59,258 nucleotides of DNA, from NCBI GenBank assembly GCA_002786025.1, contig NHNW01000104.1, positions 1 to 59,258 of the forward strand. The letters are read 5' to 3'. The position numbers and the translations under genes are program-made. Numbering within the stretch: position 1 is the first letter of the stretch; each line of letters starts with the position of its first letter. Below are positions 25,843 through 37,322 of this stretch, in pieces. The notes below the pieces were generated by a model. That model saw nothing but the letters and a program-made list of their open reading frames with translations, had not been told where the DNA came from and did no database searches. This DNA comes from Zasmidium citrigriseum. Lineage: Eukaryota > Ascomycota > Dothideomycetes > Mycosphaerellales > Mycosphaerellaceae.

Positions 25843-26336
25843 AAAGCCTCCAGGCCCGTGCTCGGGATGTTCAAATTGTCGAGCAAGAAGAAATCAACGG
25901 AACGAAAGTGAGCAACACAGCACAGCATCGCATCGTCATCATCAAGAGGAGTTTGAGAACCCACCTCTAGTGTCAAATTTGTGTACTTATCTTGAGACAA
26001 GGAGTATGCTCTTGTTACTATCTATGTACATATTGTCTAGCGGTCATTAGCATTGGGCGCTCATATCTGGGGCGCGTGAAAATGGGAATTGTTTGAGGTT
26101 TGAAGGGCCTTTGTGCCGCTTTTCTTGTCGCCTTCTGCAGTGGCTGAGCTGCTCGGCTGTCCGCGTCGCCTGATGTTCGCTGGCGAGGTTGCACGACATC
26201 ACCTTGGCCCTGGCGGCAGGAGAAGAATGGCCGCTGACTTGGTGAGCTTGTCGGCGGCGGCCTCTGGCTAGGATCTCGTTTATATCAGCGCCGACTCTCG
26301 ACTTGCAGTTTCGATCCAACCTCACATCCGAAAGCC
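25843..26336. other. Intergenic, glucokinase 3' end to transcription factor promoter
   Basis: No gene seen. A TATATC element lies at about 26279, some 55 bp before the next ATG, and could be a TATA-like signal. Confidence 0.45.
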
Positions 26337-27767
26337 ATGGATTCCGAATATGCAGGTTTGCTGGCTCAAGATATCACGGCCTGGGATCCTAGCCTTGCAT
26401 TTGGAGACTTCACCGGTGCACCATTCGATTACGACACCCATCAGCCGACCGGCCATCTTTCCACATTGACCACGCCCGAGTTTGGAGAGGAGGCTGCCAC
26501 GAGTGGACAAGCTCAGGACTTCAACGCCTTTCAGACTACGCCTCTTTTCACCCATGAGGCCGTCTTCAACCAGTCGTCTTTTGGAGATGGCAACATTGCT
26601 GTTGAGGCCGCACGGCAATATCTCCCAGAAACCGGAATCATCGCACCGGGACGGCGAGGTCTTGTTCACCAAAGCTCGAACTCCAGCATGGGCTCTCAAT
26701 ACAGTCGATTCGGAGAGGCTCCGTTGGGACGCGGGCAGAGACTGGCTGGGGCCTATGAATGTCAACAGTGCTCAGCTGTCTTTGATGTGCCTAGCGATTT
26801 GAGACAGCATGAGAGAAAGCACATTCCAAAAGATGAGTTACCCAACGCCTGTACTGTGCCCGATTGTGGAGAGCGCTTCCTCTTCCCCAAGGACTTGAGG
26901 AGACACACGGAACGCAAACACCCTGAACTGGCTGGAGATGTCTCCCAATCAATTTCAAACGCGGCCGCGGATCGATCATCTTCTCGGTCTCCAAAAGCCG
27001 ACGGCCGGTGCTCTTCCACTCGCTGCCGAAGATCGCATAATCCGATTGAACGTACCTACCGCAAAGACCTGAACAAACAACTCAGGAAGCTTCAACGGGA
27101 GGTTCCAGCTTTGAAACATCCGCGCAAGGCCCCCAAGGCCAACACTCTCATTCCCAGCCCGGCGAGGGTGATCAACAGTGCGGTTGACTACATCACGGAG
27201 CTGAAAGGAAAGATTGACTTACTCCACCTGAGGATCGCTGCACTTGAGTCAAGAGTTGAGGAGGGCCGGAGGTTGCACACCTCACTTGCTGCACAGGATC
27301 AGACCGCATACGGAGGCCCTCAGTTGGGATGTTCGCCAATCGATAGTCTTCCGAATGGACAGAGAGTGTCCCTCTCGCCTAGCATGCGAATGACAGAATG
27401 GACTTTCCGCGAATGTCCAACATGTGGCTTTGGAATGGAAGACGCAATATCTGAGCAGCTGGCGACAGACAAGGCTGAGCTGGAAAGGAGGCTTCGAACG
27501 GTAGAAGAGGACATCGGCTTCTGGTTCGAGGAATATCACACCGTCCTCAGACAACTGAACGAAACTTGCATCGACGAGCAAGAACCGTCAGAATCGTCGC
27601 GCCAGGCCAAGCCGCCTGCGGCGCAACGGGCGAAAGGCTGGCTCTCGGCGATTGGGTCTCGTATCAGAACCAAGAAAAGGCGAGATGGCGAGGACTTTGA
27701 GCCCACCTCTCAGGCTCTATATCAGTTGAACGACGATATCGATGCCTTTGGTCCACGTGAATTCTAG
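26337..27767 (+). CDS. Transcription factor with two C2H2 fingers and a bHLH domain
   Basis: Predicted 476-residue nuclear regulator in a single exon. Residues 1-140 are acidic and Ser/Thr/Gln-rich, like an activation region. Finger 1 is C142-X2-C145-X12-H158-X3-H162; finger 2 is C172-X4-C177-X12-H190-X4-H195. Residues ~232-293 form a bHLH-like domain: basic region SHNPIERTYRKDLN, loop with HPRKAPKAN, and second helix SPARVINSAVDYITELK, followed by heptads into ~310. The basic HN.IER.YR pattern resembles the SREBP/INO-type bHLH class. A Cys pair (ECPTCGF, ~357) and a second coiled coil follow. ATG 26337 has a good context (AAAGCCATGG). Combining C2H2 fingers with bHLH in one chain is uncommon. 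Targets cannot be told from the sequence. Confidence 0.85.
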   Translation: MDSEYAGLLAQDITAWDPSLAFGDFTGAPFDYDTHQPTGHLSTLTTPEFGEEAATSGQAQDFNAFQTTPLFTHEAVFNQSSFGDGNIAVEAARQYLPETGIIAPGRRGLVHQSSNSSMGSQYSRFGEAPLGRGQRLAGAYECQQCSAVFDVPSDLRQHERKHIPKDELPNACTVPDCGERFLFPKDLRRHTERKHPELAGDVSQSISNAAADRSSSRSPKADGRCSSTRCRRSHNPIERTYRKDLNKQLRKLQREVPALKHPRKAPKANTLIPSPARVINSAVDYITELKGKIDLLHLRIAALESRVEEGRRLHTSLAAQDQTAYGGPQLGCSPIDSLPNGQRVSLSPSMRMTEWTFRECPTCGFGMEDAISEQLATDKAELERRLRTVEEDIGFWFEEYHTVLRQLNETCIDEQEPSESSRQAKPPAAQRAKGWLSAIGSRIRTKKRRDGEDFEPTSQALYQLNDDIDAFGPREF

Positions 27768-28903
27768 AGATTTGCATCACATACGAGAGTTCCGTGCGAC
27801 CAACTTACGTTGCGTGCAACCAACTTACGGCAAACTCATTGGCTGGTCAGATCTGGCTATTCACACCACTTCGAATGACCTTCATCCGCGCATCATCCTT
27901 CTGATGAAATGGACTCGTAGCAAGTGAGCTCGCCAAACCAAGGGGGCCTATACATGCGACAAATGCAATGCACTTCTCGGCAAAGTGGCAAGGCTGCACC
28001 GCGACCAAAGTCATCGTCTGCCAAATGATGAACACGGCTCCGGGCGTTTCATACTGGTTGAAATCCCTCGAATATTTAGCTAGACCATACAGATGCTGCC
28101 TTCCAGCTGCTGGATCGGTTGGCTGATCGACCAAACTGGCTGTGCGCGAAAAGCCGATGGTACGTGTGCAAAGGTCACACATTTGAGACGCGACGCACAT
28201 CATACGAGTCAGAAGCTGTCCTGGCCTCGCTGTGAAGAGTTTCTAGAAGCTCGTCGCTATTGGATGAACAGCTGGAATCCTGACCATGTCGACAACTCCC
28301 ACGTTGGTCTCGTCATTCCTTCCATGCGAATTGCTCGAAGCGCACAACAAGACCTTGCTCTATGCCCTATCTCCGAGCAGAGTTTCTTCCTACGCGTTTG
28401 GGCCTCACGACATGGGTCGAAGCTGTCCTCTCAACCCAAGATCACCCATCGCACGAGAGGATGCGTATCGCATCGATGTGGCAGCGGCAGCTCCCAGGCT
28501 GCTGTGTCTGTGTTCTGGCTACTGAGGTTCAAGTTGACCACAGCATTTGCCTAACAATGCCGGGCTTCCGGTAGTTGAAGACAGCAAGTGTTGTCACGAC
28601 GCTCGCTTCTGGGAACCCCTACCTCACTGGAGATAGCTTGCGGGCCGAAGGAATTGCAACCGATGTCTTGCAGGCATACCATGCGAACATCCGCCCGATT
28701 CCCTCGATCATGCCTCGCATCATCGTTCTAGAAGACCTTTGGTGTTCCTCAGGCGGGCCGTGGCTTCCGACTTTATCTGGCACGACCTCCCCTCCGAACC
28801 TAACGCCTCTTCTGAGCTTGCCACCGCTATCTTGATGATCGATCCTCTCAAGACGACTAAGCTCGTACATGTTATGTGAAACGCCAAGTACGATAGCCAG
28901 ACG
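27768..28903 (+). other. Gene-poor stretch with possible gene remnants
   Basis: No intact gene. An 18-bp near-perfect tandem duplication (GTGCGACCAACTTACG unit) lies at ~27795-27830. Protein-like stretches appear in different frames: about 28362-28574 (WVEAVLSTQDHPSHERMR), 28623-28740, and a frame ending at TGA 28877 with SDFIWHDLPSEPN and ATAILMIDPLKTTK. These could be exons of an unrecognised gene or a frameshifted pseudogene. I could not join them with good splice sites. Nothing RIP-like is seen here. Confidence 0.3.
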
Positions 28904-29460
28904 ATGGCAGCCAGTCGCGACGACCCGTTTGCTGTATCCATGAGCGGCGGCAGAGCAAAGGCAAAGAACAAGAGCGCCACGGCAACTTACCTCGAAAGGT
29001 ATCGATCTCTTCACATCTACAGCAGCGACAGAAACTAACGCTCCTGTTGCTCAGCATGGTCCGAGCCTGGGAGAACGCATTGGACCGCCGTCTTCTGGAC
29101 CCAGATCACCCCATTTGGCGAGGAGTCATTGACCCAACCTTCACCGTGATACCAACTCATCCCTACGACCCAATTCCTCTGGACTTTCGACAATTCCTGG
29201 CCCACATTAAGAATATGATCGCTTCCACCGACGATTCCTATCGCCTCAAGATCCACGACATGGATACGGATGTTGACGAGCAAGCTGGAACGGCGACCGT
29301 TTTCATGAACTTGGAAGTCAGTGGACTGCCGATTGGCGTGACGAAACCTAGTGTTGCGGTCTTCAGGTTTCGGCGGGGAAAGGATGGAAATTGGAGGGTC
29401 ACGACTTATGAGGCTGCAGAAGGTATCGAGGAGGGAGTTGCAGGCGTCGGACCAAGTTGA
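28904..29460 (+). CDS. Small SnoaL/NTF2-like fold protein
   Basis: Predicted 166 residues from exon 1 28904-28998 and exon 2 29055-29460. The 56-nt intron (GTATCG...AACTAAC...TTGCTCAG) has a perfect fungal branch site, and the junction keeps frame (GAA-AG|C-ATG). The pattern of a long N-terminal helix (MVRAWENALD), a mid-region with a conserved-looking DP.F.V and a C-terminal beta sheet (FRFRRGKDGNWRVTTYE) fits the SnoaL/NTF2-like fold, a scaffold used by small enzymes and binding proteins. The assignment is by pattern only, and no catalytic residues can be named. If exon 1 is wrong, translation could begin at ATG 29056. Confidence 0.6.
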
Positions 29461-30167
29461 AACCCTTCCGAATGTCGTGCCATTTTGACGATACCATAGG
29501 AGGACCAAGACCATGGGCGAACGACATGACCAACAATATCGTCCTTGCGATCGAATGCTTGCCTGCGAAACGAGACTGCAGCGAGATGGAAACCCTTGGG
29601 ACAAGTTTCGAAAGCTTCAGCAATACACTGGAGTTTTATTGGATCAACTTTGTTTCTCACGAGATCTGGGTTTCATACCCTGCCATCTAATGGGTGTGAA
29701 TTGGCTTATCGTTTTGGGTGGGTTCCTAACATTCGGACCTCCATTCGATAAGATCACCCGGCAACCTTCTTGGCCTTCTTTCCTTTCGCTCAATCTGGGG
29801 GCAGCTTGCGAGTTATGTCATTTCGAGCCGGGCAACGAGGCGTTCTTATGGTCCACCTCCAGGCATTCCTCGGCTCTTCAGTGCCGTGCCGCAGGAATCT
29901 GCAACGGGTAAACAATGCGCCTAAAATGGGGCATGTACTACGCCGATCTTTTGCTAGATTCCGCTCTCCGCTCTATGCCCCTCCCTCTCAAAGACATGGG
30001 TCACACCGACCACGCGAGTGGCTTTCAGCTTGCAGTACTGGTGCAACCTTGCCTTGGAGCCGCACACGAAGTCCTCGAAATGAGGGTCCAAAGGTATGAA
30101 CTACAAGTATGTCGTTTTCTCCTCCTTGACTCTCGACATCTCTATCTCCTTTAGATCAAACACGACT
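29461..30167. other. Intergenic region
   Basis: About 700 bp without a supportable gene. Overlapping short frames lack resemblance to known families. It presumably holds the terminator of the NTF2-like gene and the promoter of the DUF1254 gene. Confidence 0.5.
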
Positions 30168-31853
30168 ATGAGACTAGCACTGGGCATACTTCTTTTACTG
30201 CCGTGCATCAATGCACAAAATACTACCTCAGCTCAGAACGCCACCGCGTTCGCCTTGACCTATGGATACCCGTTACTCGCCTTTCATTCATATGCGAACC
30301 GTTTTCTGGAATTCAACGTCAGCGACTTCCTCTACCACTCCCGTACTCTGGCCACACCTGACAACAGGACCGTTGTGAAACCTAACGTCGATACGTTGTA
30401 CTCAGCAGGCCTTCTAGATCTCAGCCAGACCGACTTGGTACTTACGGTGCCGGATATTCCAACGTCACAGTATGCTCTCTTCTCGTTTTACGATGTGTTC
30501 GGCGACAACTACGCCAACACTGGCAGTGGCAATGTCAATGGATCTGGACAATACCGAGTGAGGGCACCACAGAATGGGACATTCGAATTTGGGGTTCGAC
30601 AAAACGGAAATGACTCTCAATACGTGGCGGATATCCTGAGCCCGACAAACTACGGCATCCTGTTGATTCGGTGGGGTGTGAACGACACCAGCTATGACAT
30701 GGTCCATGATCTCCAAGACCAGACGTCGCTAAAGGTTTTGAACCGAACTCAGGTGGGAAACGCGCCCAAGCTTACGTCCTTGGGAACATACGCCATCTCG
30801 ACCAACCAGACTATGAGTCCGGCAGAGAAAGCGCTTCGATTGCTGGCCAAGTATGCACCATGGTGTCAGCCAGAGACGCAAGCTGGTGCCCAAGAAGTGA
30901 ACCCAATGCTCGCGGCGGCGGGGATCGCGAATGGAGCATACTCTATGCCTTCAGGGGTCGACATCGATGCTGCAAATCGTTCAGCTATTGCAACAGCTAC
31001 CAACGCTGCTATTGACCCGGCGAACAATATGGATATCAACAATGGCTGGAGCATTACGAAGCCTGGCGGCCTGGCTGGCAACTTCTACAACGGAACAGCC
31101 TATGGCTATCGCACCGCCATCGCCTCCGCGGGCTTTCTTCAACTCAGCAACCCGAATGCAGCCTATCCTGCTTGGGCCAATGCCTCAAAGAACGCAGGGG
31201 CAACTGGATTGACCGGACTTAGTGGCTTCAGCCTCGGTCGAGACGAAGCCGTCCTGTATACATTCTCTTCAAAGCCACCACTACAGAAGCCAACCGGATT
31301 CTGGAGCTTGACACCCTATCTCGACAACTATCTCATCCCAAACGACTTGCAGCGATATGCACTCGGCGATCGGAACAACATCACGTATGCAGACGGGTCG
31401 ATGGTGTATGGCAGCAATGCATCGCAGTCGGATGGGCCGTTCCAGATATTGGTGCAAGCGGCTGATAACCCACCTCCTGCGAACTGGACGAGCAACTGGC
31501 TTCCTGGTCCGGCTGGTGGCGGAAATGTCACTGCTATCTTGAGGTGGTATGGAGCTGAGGAGGCGCTGCTGAACGGAGACTATAGGTACCCTGTTGTCAC
31601 GAGGCAGGCAGCTATCACGAACAGCACGAGCGGAGAGGGGATGATGCCCAGCGGTGGTGGCAGCTCCGGTTCTGGAGGATCTTCGAGCGGTTCCAACACA
31701 AGCATGATGCCCTCCCCGACATCTTCTGGCCCTGCTTCATCGTCATCGTCGCCGGAGTCGTCCACGGGGGCCGCGGCTGTTCTCAAGCTAGGCCGGGCTG
31801 AGATCATTACAATGTTGATCGGACTTCTTACCTTCGCCTACTGGCATTCGTAG
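30168..31853 (+). CDS. Secreted, probably GPI-anchored DUF1254/DUF1214 protein
   Basis: Predicted 561 residues, one exon. ATG 30168 starts a signal peptide (MRLALGILLLLPCINAQ). The first half matches DUF1254 (YGYPLLAF; KPNVDTLYSAGLLDLS near residues 70-85; FSFYDVFGDNY). The second half matches DUF1214 (FWSLTPYLDNYLIPND, YALGDRNN, NWLPGP, and a WYGAEEALLNGDYRYP end). The function of this domain pair is not established. There are many N-X-S/T sites. A Gly/Ser-rich linker and a hydrophobic C-terminus (EIITMLIGLLTFAYW) suggest a GPI signal and a cell-surface location. An in-frame upstream codon at 30096 is also ATG, but it would place the signal peptide internally, so 30168 is preferred. Confidence 0.88.
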   Translation: MRLALGILLLLPCINAQNTTSAQNATAFALTYGYPLLAFHSYANRFLEFNVSDFLYHSRTLATPDNRTVVKPNVDTLYSAGLLDLSQTDLVLTVPDIPTSQYALFSFYDVFGDNYANTGSGNVNGSGQYRVRAPQNGTFEFGVRQNGNDSQYVADILSPTNYGILLIRWGVNDTSYDMVHDLQDQTSLKVLNRTQVGNAPKLTSLGTYAISTNQTMSPAEKALRLLAKYAPWCQPETQAGAQEVNPMLAAAGIANGAYSMPSGVDIDAANRSAIATATNAAIDPANNMDINNGWSITKPGGLAGNFYNGTAYGYRTAIASAGFLQLSNPNAAYPAWANASKNAGATGLTGLSGFSLGRDEAVLYTFSSKPPLQKPTGFWSLTPYLDNYLIPNDLQRYALGDRNNITYADGSMVYGSNASQSDGPFQILVQAADNPPPANWTSNWLPGPAGGGNVTAILRWYGAEEALLNGDYRYPVVTRQAAITNSTSGEGMMPSGGGSSGSGGSSSGSNTSMMPSPTSSGPASSSSSPESSTGAAAVLKLGRAEIITMLIGLLTFAYWHS

Positions 31854-32070
31854 GATACAGAATCGGGAATCGGTGGTCAGTTGCTTACGAGCGAAGTTTC
31901 GATCTACAAGCTACTTGATTCTAACTACCAGCCGAACATTTATACGTTGCTAGAATCAATCATCCATCTGCCGTCATATCGTCCTTCATAAATGAGCGTC
32001 CAATCGTTCCTTGCCCGGCTTTCTAGCTCCTCCTGTTGCGAAGCCTCGTCGCATCAGCTCCCTTCGTCAT

Positions 32071-33611
32071 CTAGGCGTACTGGCCAGAAGCATAACCTCC
32101 CCAACCAAAGCCGCCAATGATCATGGAGACTCTCTGGGCATTGGTGGCGTGGATTGTGCCCGACTGATCAGGTTGTCCAGCCGGCGTTGGCTCCTCGTAC
32201 TGGAAAGCGTATCCAACGCCACTGAAGCTGGCGTTGTGAGCGAAGTAAGAGTACCAGTTAGTGGGAGTGTTCTTGTAGTATGAGCTGACCGGACCAGCTG
32301 GTTGACTACCGCTCAAGAGCATCATGGAACGGACAAAAGCCGAGCAGATGACTGGGACATTGAGTGAATGCTGATTGTTGTATCCGCCGGGGTTGGCAAA
32401 TGGGCCAGTGTTGCACGAAAAGATGTCGGCGGACGATGGCTTTGGATAACCTTGGTTGTCTCCGTAGCAGTTGAGTTGGTTGTTCGTGACGGAGCAGCTG
32501 GAAGTCCCGGCGCTGGTGTAAAGCAAGAGATTGTTGCCGTTGGAGTACTTGGAGTAGACCTGGTTGACATAAGGCTCCCAGTAACCGTTGAAAGCATTGC
32601 CATTCTTGTTGTCGAAGCCACGGTAGGTGTTGGGCGAGAGGACGCGAACAAGTTGACCCTTCTTGTTCTTGACTTGAAGCTGACCCCAGGGCTGTCCATC
32701 GTTGTTCTGCTGTTGCTGAAGGTTCTTGGCCATGGTCGTTGCGGCATCAACCTCGAGACCGTTGGCGCCTCCCACGTATTTTCCGGTGGTGTTGTAAACG
32801 AAGAAGGTGTTTGGGCACCCGGCGAAGTCGACAGCTGAGGGGTTGATGAAAAGATCACCACCTCCATTGTACGTGAACTCAGAGAAACCCCACTGGAGGC
32901 GCATTAGTTGGCGTAAGGCTCCTCCTAGTCGTCAGACTTACAAAATAGTTGAAGCTCGGATCTCCAGAGGCGCTGGCGGATGGCATCACGATAGAAGCCA
33001 CGCCGTTGGCACCACCGTTGGTGAAGAAAGCGAGAGTTCCGTTAACAACATAGTTGATCCTACCTCCAGCGATGGCACCGGGGATCGTAACATTAAATCC
33101 AGCCCCATTACTGTTAGTTGGAACTGGGATCGTGATTTTATCCGCTGGGATGGTCGTCTGTTTGTTCGGAGTGGCCTGGGGAAGATACCTTCGGTTCGTC
33201 AGCAAATCGGTCTTAAGGTGCCTGGGAGGCTGGATAGAGGGACCACAATACTGACCAATTACCATTCTTATCGACGAATATCATTGCACCATCGCTCTGT
33301 CTGGTGCCGCTAATATAGGCGTTGACCGTGGTGGATGCCCCGAACGGAAAGACTCCAAGGTTGAAGTAGAGGGGCTGGTTTTGGCGAGATTCTAAGAGCC
33401 CACGGTTGCGCAGATTGCCAATGCTTTCAAGCTCAGAACGCGTAGTAACACCTCCGACAAAGTTAAGGGGGTTGGTCGAGTTGATGGTGTTCTCCTTTGA
33501 GATCGTGAGCGTAATGCCCTTGTATGGCCCAATGTTGATAGGACCAATGGTGGTTGCTGCGGTAAAAGTAGCGAGCGAAGCGAGAGCTGCGAAGCCGAAG
33601 ATTGAATGCAT
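32071..33611 (-). CDS. Secreted GH64 beta-1,3-glucanase
   Basis: Predicted 471 residues from three exons on the minus strand: 33611-33252, 33175-32942 and 32892-32071, with introns of 76 and 49 nt (GTATTG...CCCCAG and GTAAGT...CTCCAG). All junctions fall between codons. The N-terminus is a signal peptide (MHSIFGFAALASLATFTAAT). The protein fits glycoside hydrolase family 64, whose members hydrolyse beta-1,3-glucan and share a thaumatin-like fold. The block FSEFTYNGGGDLFINPSAVDF (from residue 201) resembles the family active-site strand, where a Glu and an Asp ~16-17 apart are catalytic; here E203 and D220. The 5' donor is a weak GTATTG; GTAATT a few bases away is an alternative. Likely acts on fungal cell-wall or callose glucans. 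Confidence 0.88.
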
Positions 33612-35725
33612 GATTGATGATATCGGCGATGAAAGACTGTTCGAGAGGACTGGAGGCTGCTTGAATCGATAGATTGTGCTGGAGTTCAACCACCTCTTTA
33701 TACATTCCCATGTTCTAGGCAAAAAACCTTCGCTAAAGTACTGTAGCTGATCTTCGAGCCCGTCATCATCGATTCTGATGTAGAGACCTCCAACATCCTA
33801 CCGCTTCTGCTTGGTCACGAAGCCAGAAGCAGCCACCAGAGCGTAATCCGTCCGAACGAGACAAAACCATCTTTTGGCTTCGACATGGCGCTGATGTGCA
33901 TGCACGTCTCCAGCAAGTCGACGATGACCCGCTCGGAGGGTGGATTGGTCGGCACGGAGTATTCCAGGAGAAGGTGATCGATGAAGCCCCGAGAACAAAA
34001 TTACCTCGAGGCAAGCGGGTTAGTCTGCAGGTGTGGTGATGTTGAAAGCGCCGTGTGCTTCTTGAATGACGAATGAGATTCACAGAATGGTATGGCTGTG
34101 CCATTGCGGCTGCGCCGTCTCGAATGTCAACTGGACAATGTTTGTAGCTGAGGGAGCCTGGCCTTGTGACATTTTGCGTTCGAGACTTCATCCCACACTA
34201 GGGCCCAATGATGTTGTTGATAGTGATGAATTCGTGCATGAAGGCTTTAATGAAGTTCAATAGCCTGTTCCTTGGCTTGAAATAGTCGCCGAGGACTGGA
34301 TTGTCTGACGGCAGCGCTTGGAGCCGCGGCGAGTCCGTGGAGTGTCGCATGATCTGGGCGGCGATGATGATACTCTTCGCCATGGATATTTGCCTCTACA
34401 ACCCAAGTGAGACGATAGACGGCCAGAACATGGTCACAGACCGAATTCGACGCCGAAAGAGAGTCCACGATGTAATGGGTTGCTTCATCTGCCCGCCATG
34501 GCTGTCGTTCGTAAGCCATGTGGCACTTTCCACAGACATATCTCCTTTGCTGTCCCGCTCTGCGGTCGATATTGGTCCTGAATCAGCTGAAACGAGAAGC
34601 CTAGAGGTTGTCAGTCTAGAGTATGGCTGAGCAGACGCTTGAGCAGTTGGACAAATACGTCGCAGTAGCGCTGACATCGGGAAGAAAGAGAATCTGTTAG
34701 CAGTGCGATCGATTCAAGGACCTGAGTGTGGCATGAAGATCTGAGTTAGTCTCTCTCAATCAAGCGAACGGAAATTTTTCCATCGAACACTTGGGAACGG
34801 CTCATCGAAAGCGATTCGGCGAGAGATCTTGATAGAGCGCCCAGCGACATAGTGAGCCTCGTCCGGGCTCGCCTCTGTGAGTAATGCTTGCCCTATTCTT
34901 CCAGCTGAATATGCAAAGATGAGTTCGTTGTCCAGGTCCTGACCTGCCTTTTGTGGTGACGGTGTGCCCTATGTGGCGAAAGTGGTCTTCGTGTAGAGGA
35001 GGGACTATCGGTGATCACCTAATTCTATCGAGAAAGTCGCTTGCTGTAGTCGAAAATTACGAAGAACGGCAAGAGCGCAAGCGAGCAGCGAGCGTGGATG
35101 ACGTGGGATGGAGTGAAGTCGGCACGGATCAACCATTTTCCGATGTCCTTACTGTCGGCCAATCAACTGCGACGAGCATTCGTTCCTTCTTATATCAAGA
35201 CGGCACCAACCCTATTGAGGATCTCGAATTGACAGGCACGGAATGTCATGGGCCAGAAAGCAGAATAAGCATCCGCTCAAATCCAAAAGATTATCATCGA
35301 AGGCTTGACGTTGGACCACAAAATTGACCATCTCTCAACCCACAAAGTGTCTCACAGTTAGAGCGAAGCTTCTGAGCGAGAAAGACTCAATAACGATGGC
35401 AGGCCACTCAATTTTATTCACTTACAGCTTATGTTCACATGCTTGAAATGGAAAAGGCAAGTGCAGTCTGAAGCCCAATTTGGTATGTGGACAGGGATCT
35501 CTTTGCATTAGCGCAAAGCTTATTTGAGCGTTACTAATGTCGCTGAGCTCAGCTTTCTCGGACATTACAAGACCACATGGCGCTACAGATAGCGAGAAGC
35601 AACAGTTCTCCGTGCGAAGACTGCAGCAACAATACACAGATAAATCGAGACAGAGCCCTAAATCAGACTGGTTGGATCTGCCCCGTCCCTTCCTTCCAAA
35701 ACAGCCTTACGCAAGATCGAGAGCC
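33612..35725. other. Long intergenic region with gene fragments
   Basis: About 2.1 kb with no complete gene. It contains coding-like fragments on the minus strand (33815-34519, listed separately). A 124-codon plus-strand frame at 34953-35327 starts with GTG and has no recognisable features. The rest shows nothing. Confidence 0.45.
33815..34519 (-). pseudogene. Fragments of an unrecognised gene
   Basis: Three minus-strand stretches look like protein in succession: 34519-~34390 (ATHYIVDSLSASNSVCDHV, VYRLTWVVEA), 34383-34198 (MAKSIIIAAQIMRHS, LGDYFKPRNRLLNFIKAF, HEFITINNIIGP, stop) and ~33990-33815 (FIDHLLLEYSVPTNPPSER, GRITLWWLLLAS, TGA). The first two are offset by a frameshift with no room for an intron. 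The family is unknown. It may be a degraded gene, or exons of a gene I could not assemble. Base composition is normal, so any loss is not due to RIP. Confidence 0.3.
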
Positions 35726-37250
35726 ATGGCAAAAGCATCAACAGCAACACCAACTTCCTCATCGAGCAACAAAGGACCCAAAGGACCAACAAGCTTTCAA
35801 TTTGTTACCTTTTCCGATGTCGATCACATGCGAGACACTGCAGCCATCAGCAGCATACGGCGCCATGCAATGAAGGACATTGGACGACAGAGACGCAAGC
35901 CCAAGAAGAAGCGTTTCATCGAGATCCCGATCGAAATGCCTGCAGAAGTTGTACCTGCACCCAAGCCTGCAATTGGTGGTGGAGGAGTGCATACTTTCTT
36001 TCCCATCCCGATTGAGCTTGATCAGCTTGGGAAGTCGTTGCTGGCGAATAGTAGGTTCAGGCTGTGATCAGAGCTTGGCAGGATGCTGACTTGGAAGCTT
36101 AGTCTGGCGAAATCAGGGGGATTGTTTGTTCAATGCTCATCGTCCAGATTGGTTCTCGGTTGGTCTGGACGATTCAGCTACGTTCAATCAGATCTTAGCC
36201 AACTCGGAATTGCATCTCGAGGCTACAAGGAACCCTGACAAGCTTCCGCGGGAGACAGCCACCGCTGTACACTATCACCAGCTTGCTGTCTCGAATATCA
36301 GACAGCGCATCGCCATTGGAGAATTGAGTACTCACATTCTGGGATGCATCACTGGATTACTCGTTTACACGGTTTGCAATCACAGCACTATTTTTGAAAC
36401 AAACTTGTACTGACAATTCTCGAAGGAAATCTTCGGTGCCTATGATAGATGGCTTCCGCAACGAAAAGGCCTGCTCAGCGTATTAGAGTCGCTCCCAGGA
36501 GGCATCAACGGAATCGAACACATACCACACCTTCGAGCCGCAACATCATGGGTCGAACTCCGAGGCTCCTTCAGACAAGATATTCCAGCCGCCGTCCCAC
36601 TACCAAAGAAATGGCTTACGGTCGCTGAAGACCACCGCAAGTCCGCCGAATACTGCCCCTACGAAGGCAGCCTTCTGGGGAACGACACACGTTGCCCTCT
36701 GACCAGCATCTTTCGGGACCTCCTTCATCTCGGGTCGTTGGTCAACACACACTTGCAAGAGAACAAGAAAGATGAAGCTCGAGGGGGCGACATTGTGATC
36801 TGGACGAATGTCATGGCCCACCAGCTGTTGGCCCTTCGACCTCTGGAAAGTGACTGCGTTTACTTCAACTCCAACGTTCGTCTAGTGCTGGAAAGCTGGA
36901 GAATGGCAATGTTGATGGTCATAGGCATGATCTACGAAACGTTTGGCGCTCATCCACTGAGCTCATTTCCATATGTGGAGAAGCAGCACGAGCTGCTCAG
37001 TAAGCATAGACTAGATTGGGATGGGTTCAATAAGACGAAGCTTTGGATAGTGTATCTTGCGGCTCTGGAAGCTGGAGAGAACACAGCTAAGAGGCGGTGG
37101 TTCGTAATGGAGCTTGTTACTTCGGCGGCCGATGAGGGGAATCATGCGTATCCGGAGCTGGAGGAGAGGATCAAGAGTGTCATGTGGATTCCGAAGTTGT
37201 TTGAGGCGAAGGTGGATGCTTTGAGGCAGGATATTGAAAGAACGTCATGA
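35726..37250 (+). CDS. Fungal-specific transcription-factor-like protein (no zinc cluster)
   Basis: Predicted 457 residues from exons 35726-36050, 36148-36371 and 36426-37250; introns are 97 and 54 nt, and all phases agree. The N-terminus (GPTSFQFVTFSDVDHMRD, RRHAMKDIGRQRRKPKKKR) matches a common class of fungal proteins that carry the transcription-factor middle homology region without a Zn2Cys6 domain. Exon 2 has the typical HYHQLAVSNIRQRI helix. Exon 3 has GLLSVLESLPGGINGI and SWVELRGSFRQDI, as in that family. Function unknown, probably regulatory. An in-frame ATG at 35537 would add 63 residues without recognisable features. The weaker donor of intron 2 (GTTTGC) is the least certain junction. 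Confidence 0.78.
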
Positions 37251-37322
37251 ATGATGAGATAGAAGAGATGTAGCCGGCATTGAACAAGTAAAACTAGACA
37301 TTAAGCTTTGGGTGTAATGACA

